Part shown: positions 13,468 to 25,742 of the stretch, in pieces
Layout of the letters: each line of letters starts with the position of its first letter
How positions within the stretch are numbered: the stretch's first letter is position 1
Source: Conoideocrella luteorostrata
Lineage: Eukaryota; Ascomycota; Sordariomycetes; Hypocreales; Clavicipitaceae
NCBI GenBank assembly: GCA_032433595.1
Contig: JASWJB010000054.1
Coordinates: 62,001-126,000, forward strand
DNA: 64,000 bases
Reading direction: 5' to 3'
Made by a program: the position numbers and the translations under genes
The notes under the pieces: generated by a model
Told to the model about the DNA's origin: nothing
The model's input: the letters and a program-made list of their open reading frames with translations, nothing else
Databases searched by the model: none

Positions 13468-14197
13468 ATGCCGTTCCACCGCGCTGGATATCGGCCCTGC
13501 CATCGGGCCGCTGACCGAACAATGTGCGCATGTTGTCGCTAGCGATAATGATACTGTAAGCTTGGAATATACACAGCGAAGATATTCAGATTTAGCCTCG
13601 GAGAACATCTCTTATACAATGTCTCCAGGAGACGAATTTCTTCAGCATCACTCGCCGAGCTCTTTTGACTTGATTACTTGCGCAGAAACTTTTCCGCTAA
13701 TGAACACGAACACGGCGTTGGAGAACATGGAGGCTCTGCCGAATCCATTCGGAACACTCGCAATTTGGCTCTACGGACCGCCATTCTTTCCCAAGCACAC
13801 ATCGCCCCCACGTGTCAGCCAATCCTGGATTCTATCATGGATCGCAGCTTTCTTCGTGGGATCAATGGGGGTAGCGATGAAAATAAAAAAAAAGCTGGAA
13901 ACGCGCTGCTGACGGGATGTTTACTTGGCTAGGCTACATTTCCTTCGGTCCGGAACAATGGCACAATGTGCGTCGCTGCAAATGGAACACAGGGGCCAGC
14001 TCTTATTATTTACTCATCGTGCATGTGACTTTGCCATTGAGCCAGTCAGTATGGTTGGCATACACGAGCCTATCAAAGAAGCACAGGACCGTAGCTTCTG
14101 GGAGGTCTGTTGGAAGGTGGGAATGTTGAAGAAATTAGTCAAGGCAAGTTTCCCCAAATCTAGTGAGCTAAGTTGGACCGGGTGCCGCCATGGATGA
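13468..14197 (+). pseudogene. SAM-dependent methyltransferase (type 11 / TMT1-like), broken
   Basis: Homology runs through three frames. Motif I TALDIGPAIGPLTE and the acidic VVASDND lie near 13475-13550, then FDLITCAETF and GTLAIWLYGPPF. A frame change near 13790 leads to CQPILDSIMDRSF, and further changes near 13930-13990 to WHNVRRCKWNT, then CDFAIEPVSMVG and FWEVCWKVGMLKKLVKASFPK. This order matches trans-aconitate-methyltransferase-like fungal proteins. The N-terminal 50 or so residues are absent or unrecognisable. At least three frameshifts make it non-functional. It lies among tailoring genes, so it may be a relic of the same pathway. Confidence 0.75.
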
Positions 14198-15005
14198 ACT
14201 GTTTGGAAAACTAAGCGGTGCGATGGGGTGGCGAAGGGGAAGTGAGAAAGTTTTCATGGCCCGTAGTGTTGATTCTGACTGCAAAAAGAGCAAGAGGGAA
14301 TGTTTCGAGAAAGTAGGTGGACTATACTTCGAGGTGTCGACACTACGCCGCAATTCGTTTGGTGTCTAACGTATCGCGAATGACGACAAATTTGGCCAAG
14401 TTTGCTCCCGTGTTGCTTCTTACACTGTGTGACGTATAGTTAGTTCTCACTAGAAGTGATATTGCATAATGATACATGTCGTCAATCCTCGGCCCGAGAG
14501 CAAACTTGCCTGCTGCCTGCTGTTGCGTCTACCCGAACTGCGGCCTGAAAAACGTTCTGGTAGAGCACACCCAACAAACCCAACACCCAACACCCGTCTG
14601 TAGCCACACCCCATTATTTACGTGCATCTTCGGACAGCCAGCTGCGAGTTGTCCTTAATGCTGCTCCTGCAATTGACAAGGACCTAGATGGGGTAGGACA
14701 AACCCCGTGGCCCATCCAGCAACAGAAACGCACGTTAACGATACCTCGCCGTTATAGCATACCATCGCACCACGTCATCGCGCCTACGCCTACGCCGATT
14801 GAACTGGCACGGTTGCTTTAATCCTTTTGGTGACGCGTTTCTCCAAAATACAACTATGCCACCAACATCTCCTAACCAATAATGGCGCTCACGTGTACTG
14901 AGAGTATGTGAAGGAAGGGCCGGGCTGAGAATGGGAATACAGCGACCAAGTTGCAGCAATCTTGGTCCATCTCCCTCTACACCTGACCCCGGACCTTCGT
15001 CGGAC
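14198..15005. other. Intergenic, no gene seen
   Basis: Spacer between two pseudogenes. Only short ORFs without recognisable content. Confidence 0.5.
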
Positions 15006-16571
15006 ATGACCCATATATCTGCAGACTACATTGTTGTTGGTGGTGGCTTGGCTGGATGTCTCATAGCATCACGTCTCCGTCAGAGTGACCGTAAGCCTGG
15101 AGTTGTTCTGCTGGAGGCACGCCCTGACCCGTCCGGTAATCCGGCCGCTGCGAGTTTTTTGAGCGACTTGTCGCTTCTACGCCTACCAGAGCGAACCTGT
15201 CCCCACTACGGCCGGCCGGGTGCACAGCCTCAACTCGGGCAAGGCTCTGGGCGGTTGTAGCGTCCTCAATTTTGGCGGCTGGTTGCGCGCAGATACTGCC
15301 GATTTCGACGAATGGGCTGAGATAGTTGGCGATGGTCGCTGGAGCTATCAGGGTCTCAAGCTGTGGTTACGAAAGCCAGATCGCTACTACAGTAACGAAG
15401 CAGACTCTGACGAGCATGGCTTCGACGGACCGAATCGATGTCATCTCTGTCTCCGCCTCTGAATCGGGGCAACGCAAATACCGACTTCGCCAGCATGTCA
15501 AGAATGCATGGGCCGAGCTTGGCATCTTTTCAAATCTACATTAAAAGGATGGGCGGTCAATCACTGGCTTAAGACAAGTGCACGAGAACTCCGGCCAAGG
15601 CATGCGACAACCGTTATACATGGCCTATCCCCTTGATGGCGTTAGGCGTTAAAGTACTGACCGATACTGTTGTACACCGGGTCAACTTCGCCGATCAAGT
15701 TGCTTCTGGGGTGGAGCTAACTGACGGGCGCAAGATCACTTCGCGAAAGGAAGTCATTCTCTGCACAGGCACCTACCGAACTCCCCAGGTCCTGATGCTC
15801 TCAGGTATCGGTCCTTCCGCCAGTCTCACCCAACAGGGCATCCCCATTGTGTTTGAATCCCCAGACGTAGGCTAAAATCTCCACGATCACTCTGCTGTAT
15901 ACTTGGCCTTTCGCTTGCGTGATGTCTCTCTTGGATACGCTTTTGGGAGTGCGGCTTGCCAGGACGCGACCCTTTTGGGAGGCATTCCAATAGACTGGGT
16001 TGTCAGCCAGCCCCTTACTGAGGAAATAACGACAAAGCACGAACCTAGAGCCGCAGAACGGAACCGTAATCTGTACGAGACGCTCGTAGTTTATATGCCG
16101 CCAGGTATTCCAGGCATCCCGGTCGACGGAACTCACATCCCCACATCAACCATGTTACTGCTTCCGACCTCCCACGGTTCGGTATTGATTCGATCCAGCA
16201 TTCCGGAAGAGCCCCCTGTCATTCAAACAAACTACTTCTCCACTTTGCTTGACCGCGATGCCCTTGTTCATAGAACTCGTGAAACCTTGAAACTTATGTT
16301 AGAAACTGGCCCCATGAAGCTTCTCATTGATGGTGAGTCTCCACCAGCCGGAGATGGTCTACTCGATTTGACACCACTTTTGGCGGATATTGGTGATGTG
16401 GAGATTGAGGAACGAATCCGACGCACAGGTATGCAACACCATCACTCTGGGGAAACTGCAGCGATGGGAAAGGTAGTTGATGCTGAAGGCAAAGTGCTGG
16501 GTGTTAAAGGTCTGAGAGTTGCTGATGCAATCATAGTTCTTATCCTTCTGGGCGGGCATCCACAAAGTTAC

Positions 16572-16773
16572 TGTGGGTTGCACAGGGTGTGCAACAGGTG
16601 ATCTAGATCAACTGCTTCAAAATAGAATATATTCAATAAGTCAAGTAGGTTATCTAAGAAGGAAGAAAAGAAGTCATAGTAGAAGGCACGAATTTGTCGT
16701 ATAAATATCGTGGCTTAAAGGTGACCACGTGATAGGCTCTGTGCTTCCTATTGTGCTTGGCAGCATTCTAACA
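16572..16773 (-). repeat. 3' LTR of the Copia element
   Basis: 202 bp with TG...CA ends on the minus strand, homologous to the solo LTRs at 9912, 30216 and 50334. Confidence 0.9.
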
Positions 16774-16849
16774 CTGGCAATCTCTTCTTTTGAAGCTATT
16801 CGCCAAGCAATGACTATCGTACATATCTATTGAAGCTATTCCCCTCTTC

Positions 16850-18172
16850 CTAGGTCCGTGTGACCCATCCTTCCATCCTGACTCGAAGGGTGTTATGGCT
16901 AACAAGGTGCTCTAAGGCACGGTTTGGTGATGCCTTCGTGAGGGCATCAGCAGGGTTGTCATTCCCGTTGATCCAGCGGATCTCGTGAAGTTCTCTACGC
17001 TCGTATGACTGACGAAGGGCCATGATATCTATCATGAGGCGCTTCTCTTTGGTGGTGCCGAGCTTCACGAGGCACTCGTACAGGGAATATGAGTCTGTAC
17101 ACACAACCATAGGGATAATCGGTAGCTTCAGCCGGTCTGTGATAATCCGTAAGGTTGACGATAGTGCGTACGCGATATCTACGCCTGCAACCATTCCGTA
17201 GATCTCCGATGCCAGCACGCTGCGTGTGACTCTCTTGCTCTTAGTCGAGCTATAATGAATGATATTACCAGTGAGGGTAAATTCGTCATCGTGAGCATCG
17301 TACGAGTCATTAGCTAGGATAATGACGAATCCAAGTTGCGAGCTAAGGTCGCTGTTATTGGCAAAGGAGCCATCCACGAAGATGAAGAGCTTTGCAGCCG
17401 TGAGATCAATTGGTACGAAAGTGAGGCCACGGTCTAGGGAATTTATCTGCCATTGAATTCGTCGGTTGAGGTCCTTGATATTCTGCTCTGAGGGTTCTTG
17501 GTGTTGTGCTGCAATTGATAGGTCATAACTAGCTTCAGGTTGGCAGATAGATGCGATGTACGCGCCGCGCGCGCGCTGCCTCACATATTGCTCTGTGTCA
17601 TCGGCACTTATCGTACGAAGCTTCGTGCCTTGGTCCTTCTGCCTTAGGATAATGCTCCTATTAACTAATCTGACGATGCCGCCGTTAAAAGTGAGTGGGT
17701 TACTTGTACTAAGGACTTCCTTTGGCTTAGCAAGGAATTTAGCCTCCTTGAGCTAGTCTTCCTCTTGCTGTGAGAAGTGCTCGTCTGAAAGGCCAAGAGT
17801 ATCGTCAGTCTGCATTCCAATGCAGCCAAATGCCGGGTTTTCTTCTGTTGTGACGAGCAGGCCCGGGTCGTACGTGGAGGTCATCATCTGGAGCTTTTCT
17901 CTATGATGCGTGTGATACGTAGCCCACCAATGTGTGCCAGCTTCAGCAATTCCGTACAATGGCTTCGTGACGTGCATGATAGTCCCGTTAGGATATCTAT
18001 CGCGGATCTGACTAGGCAGGTGTGCCAGGATCGTACGATTCAGTGGGGTTGTGGATTGCACGTACGCCTGTGTGATATCGCGAATCCAGAGAGAGAGGCC
18101 TTTTGTAAGAAGAGAGGGTGTGAGTGCTAATATAAGCCTCTGACTAGCTCGTTGAATAGTAGGGGACTGCAT
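16850..18172 (-). pseudogene. Copia pol remnant (reverse transcriptase and RNase H)
   Basis: On the minus strand, 18172 down to 17756 encodes the middle of a Copia-type RT (WIRDITQAYVQS, THVTKPLYGI-like MHVTKPLYGI, MQTDDTLGL). One in-frame TAG near 17750 follows. The same frame then continues to the RNase H part (IFVDGSFANN, ASEIYGMVAG, VCTDSYSLYE, INGNDNPADALTK). The YVDD-type box reads QTDD here, so the enzyme is degenerate as well as truncated. Confidence 0.88.
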
Positions 18173-18215
18173 GATAGGCTCTGTGCTTCCTATTGTGCTT
18201 GGCAGCATTCCAACA
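18172..18215 (-). repeat. Truncated 5' LTR of the Copia element
   Basis: 44 bp matching the first 44 bp of the LTR family (TGTTGGAATGCTGCC on the minus strand), next to the GTTAC target duplication. Confidence 0.85.
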
Positions 18216-18272
18216 GTTACACTCTACGCAATGGCTGAACAGTTGGCAGGTATAATCATTAAGGGTATCTGA

Positions 18273-19084
18273 CAACCAGCTGTAGAGATATCCTAGCTCA
18301 TTTTGCCGGAGTATCAATACGTTCCATTATAAACATATTTTCTGATGCAGGAGGCATCTCCACGAAAATACGCCTTCTACTACCGTGTAGATGAGTGATC
18401 ATCGATAACGCAGTGTCCCCCGACCTTTGTGTTCATTTTGCCATTACCCTTATGTCCCTTCAACCATTTAGAATGATGCCTCCTCCAGAGTTTGTATTTC
18501 TGGACGCCAGACTTACAAACATTGGATGCATTTCTGGTTGCGTTTAATTCACAGTCTGACATTGAACAAGTAAGGCTAAATAATGGCTTCTATTTCCTCG
18601 CATAGAGCATTCGTGGCTAGCTGAACAAAATCTTCTGCGGTCTAGATTGCTACGGCTTCCGCTAACCAGGTCTGCTACAACCGGATTTGCACGAGAGGCA
18701 TCGACCATACGCTTCATGGCTCCGCACATGCGCTAATATATTAGTTATCATAATGCCGGGGAAGTCTTCTTTCTGATTGTTACGACGTCAGCGTGCCTAT
18801 TTTGCGGACATTCACATTGCGGTGACTGCGATATGCACACAGGCTAAGTAAAGAGACGAAATTCTAAGTGGTAGGGTCGGTGTAATTTTTTTAGTTCAAA
18901 ATCTAGTAAGAGTAATAAAATATCAATCCGTCTTGTTCTAGCCGACGGGGTTGCTTGGAATGCAAATCAAGTATGAGAGGAAGGGTACGCGGTTGGATCT
19001 GGAAACCCTCGGTATAATTCGTCGTAGACTACATCAGTCTCCCAATTGGATGCTTGATCTATGTAACACCTTTTTTACATCTTC
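18273..19084. other. Intergenic, no gene seen
   Basis: Convergent spacer between the GMC pseudogene tail and the aldehyde dehydrogenase 3' end. No supported ORF. Confidence 0.5.
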
Positions 19085-20721
19085 CTAGCAAAGCCCCTCC
19101 ACCTTTATTAAAACAGACTTGGTCTCCATGAACGTTTCTATACTGTGCATATAACTCTCCCTCTGCACTCCGCTCCCCTTTTGTCCGCCGAACGGCATGT
19201 CATCCCCTTTTGTCGGACTTGTGCAGTTTACTCCCACTGTGCCCGCCTCCAATTTCGATGCAACCCTCATTGCCCGATCCAGGTCCTTCGTGTACACCGC
19301 CGCATACAGTCCGTGCTCTGTATTGTTTGCCTTTGCCACAGCTTCCGTTTCCGTGTCGAACGTGTTGATGACAACCACCGGTCCGAAGATCTCGTCCTTC
19401 ATGATCTGCGCATCCTCAGGGACGTCTGTGAATATCGTAGGATTGATATATAAGCCCGAAGCAGACTGCTCCTCAGTCACCAGTTTTCCTGTCTTCTTGC
19501 CCAGCTCGATATACCGCAACACCGTAGCGTGCTGAATATTATCCGCCTGCGGCCCGTGGTTAACCGTCGGATCCGTCGGGTCGCCCAACCGAGCAGACGT
19601 GAAAGCCGCCTTGAACTTGTCAATGAACGATTCCGCGATGCTGCGGTGCACGTAAATGCGCGAATTTGCCATGCAGGTCTGCCCGCTGATAAGCTGGATG
19701 CTAAACTGGGTTTCCCGCACCGCCGCATCGATATCGGCGTCGTCAAAAACGATGGCTGGTGATTTGCCGCCGAGTTCGAAGATTATATTCTTCATGTTGG
19801 AATCGGTGGCCATCTTAGCTATTAATTTTCCCGTGCGGTTTGAGCCTGTAAATGTCAAGGCCCGGACGTCCATGTGCGATGCGAGCGCTGCGCCCGAGAC
19901 GGGGCCGTGGCCGGAGAGAACATTGAGAACGCCGGCGGGGAAGCCCGCTTTCTGGGCGAGACCGGCGACGTATAGAGACTTTGAATGTTTAGTATGAAAG
20001 GACGATGTAGAGGACTTTGAGGGGAACTGACGGTCAAAGGTGCTTTCTCACTGCTCTTGAGAACAACGGCATTGCCGGCCGCCAATGCTGGCGCCAATTT
20101 CTTACAGAAGAAGATGAGAGGTGCATTCCAGGGAATAATTGCCGCAACAACACCGACCGGCTGTTTCAAAGTGATGTTCACAAACCCGGGAGTGTTCAAG
20201 CTCGAGCTCCCCTGAGGATATGCGGCCTCGGAAAAGTAGCGGAAGTATTTGGAGCCCACCGTGGCATCAAAGTAGGTTGACACAGGTCTACCCATGGACT
20301 CAGCCTCCAACCTTGCCAATTCCGCATCCGATTCCACAATGAGGTCGGCGAGCCGCACGAGATATCTGCCTCTCTGGAACGGGGAGAGAGCCGCCCATGC
20401 GGGGAAGGCGGCTTTGGCTGCCGCTACGGCATCGTCGACATCATCTTCGGTCGCTTCGTATACTGTTTGGTCGTTTTGTCAGGTGAGGTGTACATCGATA
20501 AGCTCTAAGACATCAGCCGAAACAAGAAGGAACAAAGTATCGATCAGACAAACTTGCCCTTAGCTAGGAGTGAGCCGGATGTCGCGGAAGGTAGATCAAA
20601 GGTCTCATTGCTCGAGGATGGTCGGAACTATGGGGCGTGAGTTATGGAACCTAGTCGTTACACAATTGATTCATACTTCGCCGTTGATAAACAGCCGCGT
20701 TTCAATAGGGGCGGGAGCCAT
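19085..20721 (-). CDS. Aldehyde dehydrogenase (NAD(P)+-dependent, ALDH superfamily)
   Basis: Four exons (20677-20721, 20558-20627, 20032-20462, 19085-19978) give 479 residues, normal for the family. The catalytic Cys lies in GQTCMANSRIYV and the general base Glu in FELGGKSPAIVF. EIFGPVV, the Rossmann TFTGSNRTGK and IPWNAPL are also present. Splicing gives MAPAPIETRLFINGE followed by the FRPSSSNETFDL segment. Intron 2 (20463-20557) only keeps frame if its donor is GCAAGT, i.e. a GC-AG intron. It oxidises an aldehyde to the acid; the substrate is unknown. It is intact beside the dead GMC alcohol oxidase, with which it could once have formed an alcohol-to-acid sequence (inference). Confidence 0.93.
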
Positions 20722-21836
20722 GTTTCGTTTACTGGCGCTTGAAATATTATATGTCGCAAGAATATGTCTTTGTGTCTGTGTGTCGTATTGGACGTGTACA
20801 AATCGACCAGCGAAGAAAAAGGTGGGCTTAGATGCCCGTTCCAAAAGTTCAGCTGTCCTGACAAAGGATGTAGCTTCCGTTTACGGAGCGCGGGATCAGC
20901 CTAGAACGTACGTGGCAGAACGGATGAGTTTTTACAGGGGAGAGAGAGTTGTTAGTGTAGAGTTTGTAGTAACGTGGTAAGCGTAATTCCTATCATCCTT
21001 GGCACGTTAATTTTCCGAACCAACTTTCCCAGGCCTTGACATCTCCGGCCACTGCGGCATTTCTTCTTGCGGAAAGAGGGGTAATACAGGCCCCTCGACC
21101 GCGCACCGTTTGTCCTGAGCAGATGCTATCTGGCACACAGAATTACCTTAGCACAGCTCATATTCTTGTACTTCCTTGACCAACGATCACCTCAATGGCC
21201 ATTTCGAGACGCTCTGATGCTCCGCAAGGTGGCATTATGGTATTAGTAGCTAGATACTTAAGTAGTTGTCCTGCTGGCTGGTGTGTCTGCACACTCTGCA
21301 GCAGCCGGACTTGTAGCCTAATTGGTGCGGGCAATCCGCAGTAGCCCACTGTATTGTAACTCGGTTGGGGCGGTGGCGCTACGCTTGAAGGCCTTCCCGC
21401 CTATAGCCCCAGTATCAGCCCCGCCATGCTCGCCAGAGTACAATGGTTTCAGTGGATATTGTGCAGGTTACGCACTTAGTTCCACCAAACCCGCACGCCA
21501 CGAAAACGTATGAGATCGCTTAACCGGTTGATTGCAACCCCGAACGACGAAGTTGCTTTACCATTGGCATTCTTTGGAGCCGGGTCGCTAATAGCTGTGT
21601 CTGCATCCAGCTAGAAGCAGATGGATTTTTCACCCTGATGGGAAGCAGGTTGTCCGCCTCCGATTTCTTGCTCGAGGTTTCGCTTCTGCAGCTTCCGTGC
21701 AACCACAAAATGAGACAAAACGCTTGAGGAATAGGTGGAATGCCGATCGTGAGCAAATTCTGAAGCGCCTTATTTATTACTTCCTGGTGCACCGAGGACT
21801 TCCTCTCATCCGTCGCCCCTCCGAGCTCCCATATCC
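20722..21836. other. Divergent intergenic region between ALDH and MFS genes
   Basis: No gene seen in 1.1 kb. It contains the 5' regions of two divergently transcribed genes and may be a shared promoter. Confidence 0.5.
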
Positions 21837-23440
21837 ATGGCGACTCCAGTCGTCTATGCGCCAGCGGGCACCGAGAAGAACAACCACACCAGCATTGCCG
21901 ACGACGATGGCAGCGAGTTCAACGAGGACCCTAAAGCTGCCCGACGACTGCTTATAAAATGCGACATTCGCCTAATCCCGATCCTGGGATGTCTTTATCT
22001 CGTATCTTTCTTGGACCGCTCGAACATCGCCAACGCCCGGCTGTTCGGCCTAGAGAAATCCCTCCATATGCCCTCGACGGGGTTCAACACCTGCCTGTGG
22101 ATTTTCTACCTGCCGTTTGTAATCGTGGAGATCCCGAGTAACTTGTTTATGAGTTTGAATAAGATCAAACCGAATCAGTGGCTTGCGGGGGCGATGTTGA
22201 TCCTAGGTACGCTGTAGAGCATCAAGATGTTTGAGATCAAGTTTCTGACGAGATCCAGGTGTTGTATCGATGTGTCAGGGACTCACGAGGAGTTATGGTG
22301 GGCTTCTTGCTTGTAGGTTCATCATGGGCATTATGGAAGCTGGGTTGCCGCCGGGTATGTATCAATCCATCTATTTGCTGGTTTCATAGCTGACGGTCCA
22401 AGGGGCCGCACTTCTTATTGGGCAATACTACAAACGCAGTGAGTTTTATATCCGCTTCTCGTACTTTATCTGCTTCGCCCTGCTCGGGAGCGCTTTCAGC
22501 GGTGTAAGTATTATATCCTCATCACATAGCTCGTAGTGACATCACTAACCAAGCACAGCTTCTCGCATATGCCATCCAGCACATGGATGGAATGCATGGC
22601 TACGAGGCCTGGCGCTGGGTTTTCATTCTTGAGGGCCTCTTCACCTTTGCCTTCGGGCTCGTGGCGTGGATCATTATCCCGGCCTTCCCGCAAGAGGCGA
22701 CCTTCCTCAACCAAGACGAGCGAGCCATGCTTCTCGCCCGCCTGCGCCACGATCGCGGGAGGGAGAGGATTGACTTCAAGGGACTCGACTGGCTGGCAAT
22801 TCTCACCGACTGGAAGATCTGGTCCTTTACCGTCATTTACTTCTGCGCCGATATGGGCGCCGCCTCCATCTCATCCTTTACCCCAACCATCCTCTCCCAG
22901 CTCGGCTGGAACGCCTCACGAGCCCAAGTCATGAGCATCCCCATCTGGATGGTCGGCATCGCCGTCACTCTATCTACATCTTACGCCTCTGGGAAACTCT
23001 CCCTCCGCTGGCCATTCGTGCTTACCGGCGCCATTTTCGCCCTCATCGGTTGGTGTATACAGTACGCCCAAGTCCAGCCACCGGCGGTGCGCTACTTCGC
23101 GCTGTACATCATTGCATTCGGTTCGTTCATGCAGTTCCCCATCCTCATAGGCTGGCTCAACAGTAACCTACGCGGTCGCCCGCAGCAGGCCATTGCGAGC
23201 GCGGTCCAGTTGGGCATGGGTAACTGTGCGAACTTCGTGGCGAGCAATGTTTTCATCACGAAGCAGGCGCCCAAGTACCCTACTGGGTTTGCCACAGGTG
23301 TTGGGTTTGCCGCGCTCGCGATTGTGAGTATAGTACTGGTAACGGGAGCCTTAGCTTGGCATAACAGGCGATTTGACCGGAAGGGTCATGGTGGATTTGT
23401 GAACGTGGAAGATCAGGAGAACTTTAGATATGTGATGTAG
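21837..23440 (+). CDS. MFS transporter, anion:cation symporter family (Dal5/Tna1-like)
   Basis: Exons 21837-22206, 22259-22354, 22403-22503 and 22559-23440 give 482 residues. Typical family features are LIPILGCLYLVSFLDRSNIANA in helix 1, the FYLPFVIVEIPSN helix 2, CRFIMGIMEAGLPPG, the AWRWVFILEG helix 5-6 region, and a late GWLNSNLRGRPQQAIASA block. About 12 membrane helices are expected, in the plasma membrane. The family carries allantoate, nicotinate, pantothenate, vitamins and other carboxylates. It is head-to-head with the aldehyde dehydrogenase, so import or export of a carboxylate linked to that enzyme is possible but inferred. All splice junctions keep the frame. Confidence 0.9.
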
Positions 23441-24385
23441 CCCATTTGCGCAGCGACGAGGGTGGGTGGTGTGGTACATCATAGAGCTTTGACGCAAAAA
23501 CCCGCCGCATGCTTTTCTCAAGAATCTAGGTCGGGGCCGGACTTCTCTCTTCAGACGTTGTCATCTGAATATGGTCTGATTGCAATCATCCATCTGGCGC
23601 CACCAACCTGCAGCATCGATGTAGTAAAGTCACAACGTTCTTTTTAATGTCATTTGGCGGTCGACCACGCTTTGAATACTCCGTACTCAACCAAGCCATT
23701 TGTTTCAAGGCGGCAAAGGAGATTGCGGGGTCCCACAGACGACCCCACCCGTGCTGTTGGTCAGCCCGCATGATGCCCCCTGATAAACTACATACTAGTA
23801 CGGAATAGAGTACTCCGTACTCCGTACAGAGGACCAAAGTTGAACCTCGCAGTCGCCAAGGGTTGATCGACTCCAATTGGCAGCTAGAAGGATTTCCGAA
23901 GCCACGAAGCCAGTTGGAGGAAAATCTTTGTATGCTCAATGCGACGTTGCCAGGTGTACCACTCAGCAGGCTGTCATAACCAGGTGCCTCGTCTGTTTCC
24001 GACCGCGAACGACCCCACTGAATTACCACTCCCGCCGCGAGTTATTCCAATACCCTACACAGAAGGAGCAGACCGGCCAGCCACTGGCAAGGATCATCAT
24101 GGTACCTTTGTTGTTAGCGCTACGCGGCGGTGGTGCATGTATGGTGCTTATTAGCCATTACTAACGCATGCATAAAATCTGCAAGGAAAATATACTATAG
24201 GGAAAATGCAGGGTCATGCCGGGAACAATAAATACACGAATAGACGTAGCCAAAATACTTCCCTCTCCCTCCACGCAGTTGATGGCATCGAGGACCCTCT
24301 TTCCACGTCGCCTGGCTCAAAGAGCGTCATGGCCGTCTTCTTCTTCAACCTTCCACTCATGATGCTTTGACGGACAATCTTCAAG
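23441..24385. other. Intergenic with tandem ACTCCGTA words
   Basis: No gene seen. ACTCCGTACTC occurs at about 23678-23688 and two overlapping copies at about 23811-23827 (see findings). Confidence 0.5.
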
Positions 24386-25742
24386 ATGCAGGAATCCAGG
24401 GTCGCCCGGTTTCTCAGTGCTGATATCGCCATCACAATCTTGGCTCTGGGTGTGGTCGTACTGAGAGTCGGGTATCGATGGTCAAAAGGTAAAATAGCGA
24501 TTTCGGATTACTTGATCAGCGCGGCTATGGTAGGCTAGGTGTCCTCGGGGATGAAATTAGAGAATATTTGGCTGACATATCACAGCTGACTTCCATGATA
24601 CACATGGTTCTTGACATCGTCAGTACGCAAATACTCCATTATTTATATACACCTTCATATGATCAGAAATGTAACATCTTCCAGTCACGGCTGCATTTGG
24701 CTATGGGCGTCATCAAAGTGATCTCCTGCCAGATCTCCAGGGGTCTTACAAGACTTTACTTGTACGTCTCTTTCGTTGCGCCATCATCTTCCCGCGCCAT
24801 CTAACAACAGCAGATGTTCTGGCTGATCCAAATCTTCACCAAACTCCCCCTATTGTTCAGCAAGCTCTCCCTGACATTTGTCTATCGCGACCTCATGCGT
24901 TTCGTCGACCACCCCGTCGTTAAATTTTCCCGCGTGGTCAACTATACCCTCATGTTCGTTCTCTCGGGCTTTTTCACCTCCGCCACGCTTGTGAGCATGT
25001 TCGCCTGCGACCCTGTCTACAAGAGCTGGCTGCCAAAGACTCCCGGTCGCTGCATCGATACGACCGTCATGTTCAACTACGTCACCGGCGCTATCAATGT
25101 GTCCACCAGTATATGTCTCATCTGCATTCCCCTGCCGGTGCTGTATCTGGCCAAGAACAAGCGCATCGAGATCAAGCAGTTAACTGCTCTGATCCTCTTC
25201 GGTTTGATGTATGTGCACACTCGCCATTTAAACCACGGACGATTGTTGACTTTTTCCAGCGATACCATAATCTCCATCGTCCGCCTCTACATGATCACTG
25301 ATCTCTACAACGTCAAAAAGGACTTCACCTGTACGTGTCTCCATCCAATATATGGTATGTATTCGCCAGTATGTCTAACAACATCCCATCCTCAGGGCTC
25401 ATCATCCCCACGCACATCATGATCGTCGTGGAATTTAACATGACCATTATCGCTGCCTCCGTCGTGGTTATGCGGCCCTGCTTCCAAGCTATGTTTGACG
25501 TCGTCTTTCCAATGTCTCCGCACGCTAGCCACAACGCGTCCCGGCGCAGGAAATCCAAGTACCTGGGCCGGAGGTCAGAAGGGTACATAATAAGTCCGAA
25601 TGAGAACGACAGCGCAGCACGGCGCGAGGAGTCAAGCGGGGGAAGCGAGGCAGTGACAGGGATCGTAAAGACAGTGGATATAGAGCTGGTAACTAAAAAT
25701 GCTAGTACGGAGAATATACTTAAAGGTGAGTCACTTTCTTAA
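24386..25742 (+). CDS. Integral membrane protein with fungal rhodopsin (PTH11-like) domain
   Basis: Six exons can be assembled: 24386-24529, 24586-24622, 24685-24761, 24811-25208, 25260-25330, 25396-25742. The frame is kept throughout and recovers family landmarks: an N-terminal helix (IAITILALGVVVL), the AAFGYGRH block, MFWLIQIFTKLPLLFSKLS, FACDPVYKSW, and the C-terminal PTHIMIVVEFN with a basic RRRKSKYLGRR tail. The protein has about 390 residues and seven predicted helices. The family (rhodopsin domain/DUF3405-like membrane receptors) is large in filamentous fungi; few members are characterised, PTH11 of the rice blast fungus being a surface-sensing example. No ligand can be inferred. A GTGAGT near 25724 leaves room for a further 3' exon. 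Confidence 0.8.

Larger units (their letters stand above)
16572..18215 (-). mobile_element. Internally deleted Copia LTR retrotransposon
   Basis: A 1.64-kb element in minus orientation, flanked by perfect 5-bp target duplications GTTAC (16567-16571 and 18216-18220). The 3' LTR is full length (16572-16773), preceded on its strand by a purine-rich tract. The 5' LTR is cut to 44 bp and joined directly to mid reverse transcriptase; gag, protease, integrase and the start of RT are gone. Because the target duplications are intact, the deletion happened after insertion. Confidence 0.92.
15006..18272 (+). pseudogene. GMC oxidoreductase (FAD-dependent alcohol oxidase/dehydrogenase), frameshifted and split by a Copia insertion
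   Basis: The FAD-binding start YIVVGGGLAGCLIASRLR and VVLLEARPD are clear. Frame changes follow near 15160 (into SGKALGGCSVLNFGGWLRA), near 15430 (into IDVISVSAS) and near 15550. A TAA at 15873-15875 lies in the conserved NLHDHSAVY block. The C-terminal signature LRVADA...LGGHPQ is reached at about 16565, where a Copia element (16572-18215) interrupts it. After the element, 18221-18272 encodes the missing tail TLYAMAEQLAGIIIKGI and a stop, one base out of frame. Intact relatives are about 550-600 residues. Family assignment is firm and the gene is clearly dead. Confidence 0.88.

Noticed and set aside
13814..13820. TGTCAGC within the methyltransferase pseudogene, and similar single copies at about 16003 and 28930
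   Set aside because: Isolated copies inside coding remnants at the frequency expected by chance; not part of the promoter pattern.
19145..19997. Several open frames on the plus strand of about 75-113 residues
   Set aside because: They are antisense to the aldehyde dehydrogenase exons, whose GC-rich third positions leave the opposite strand open.
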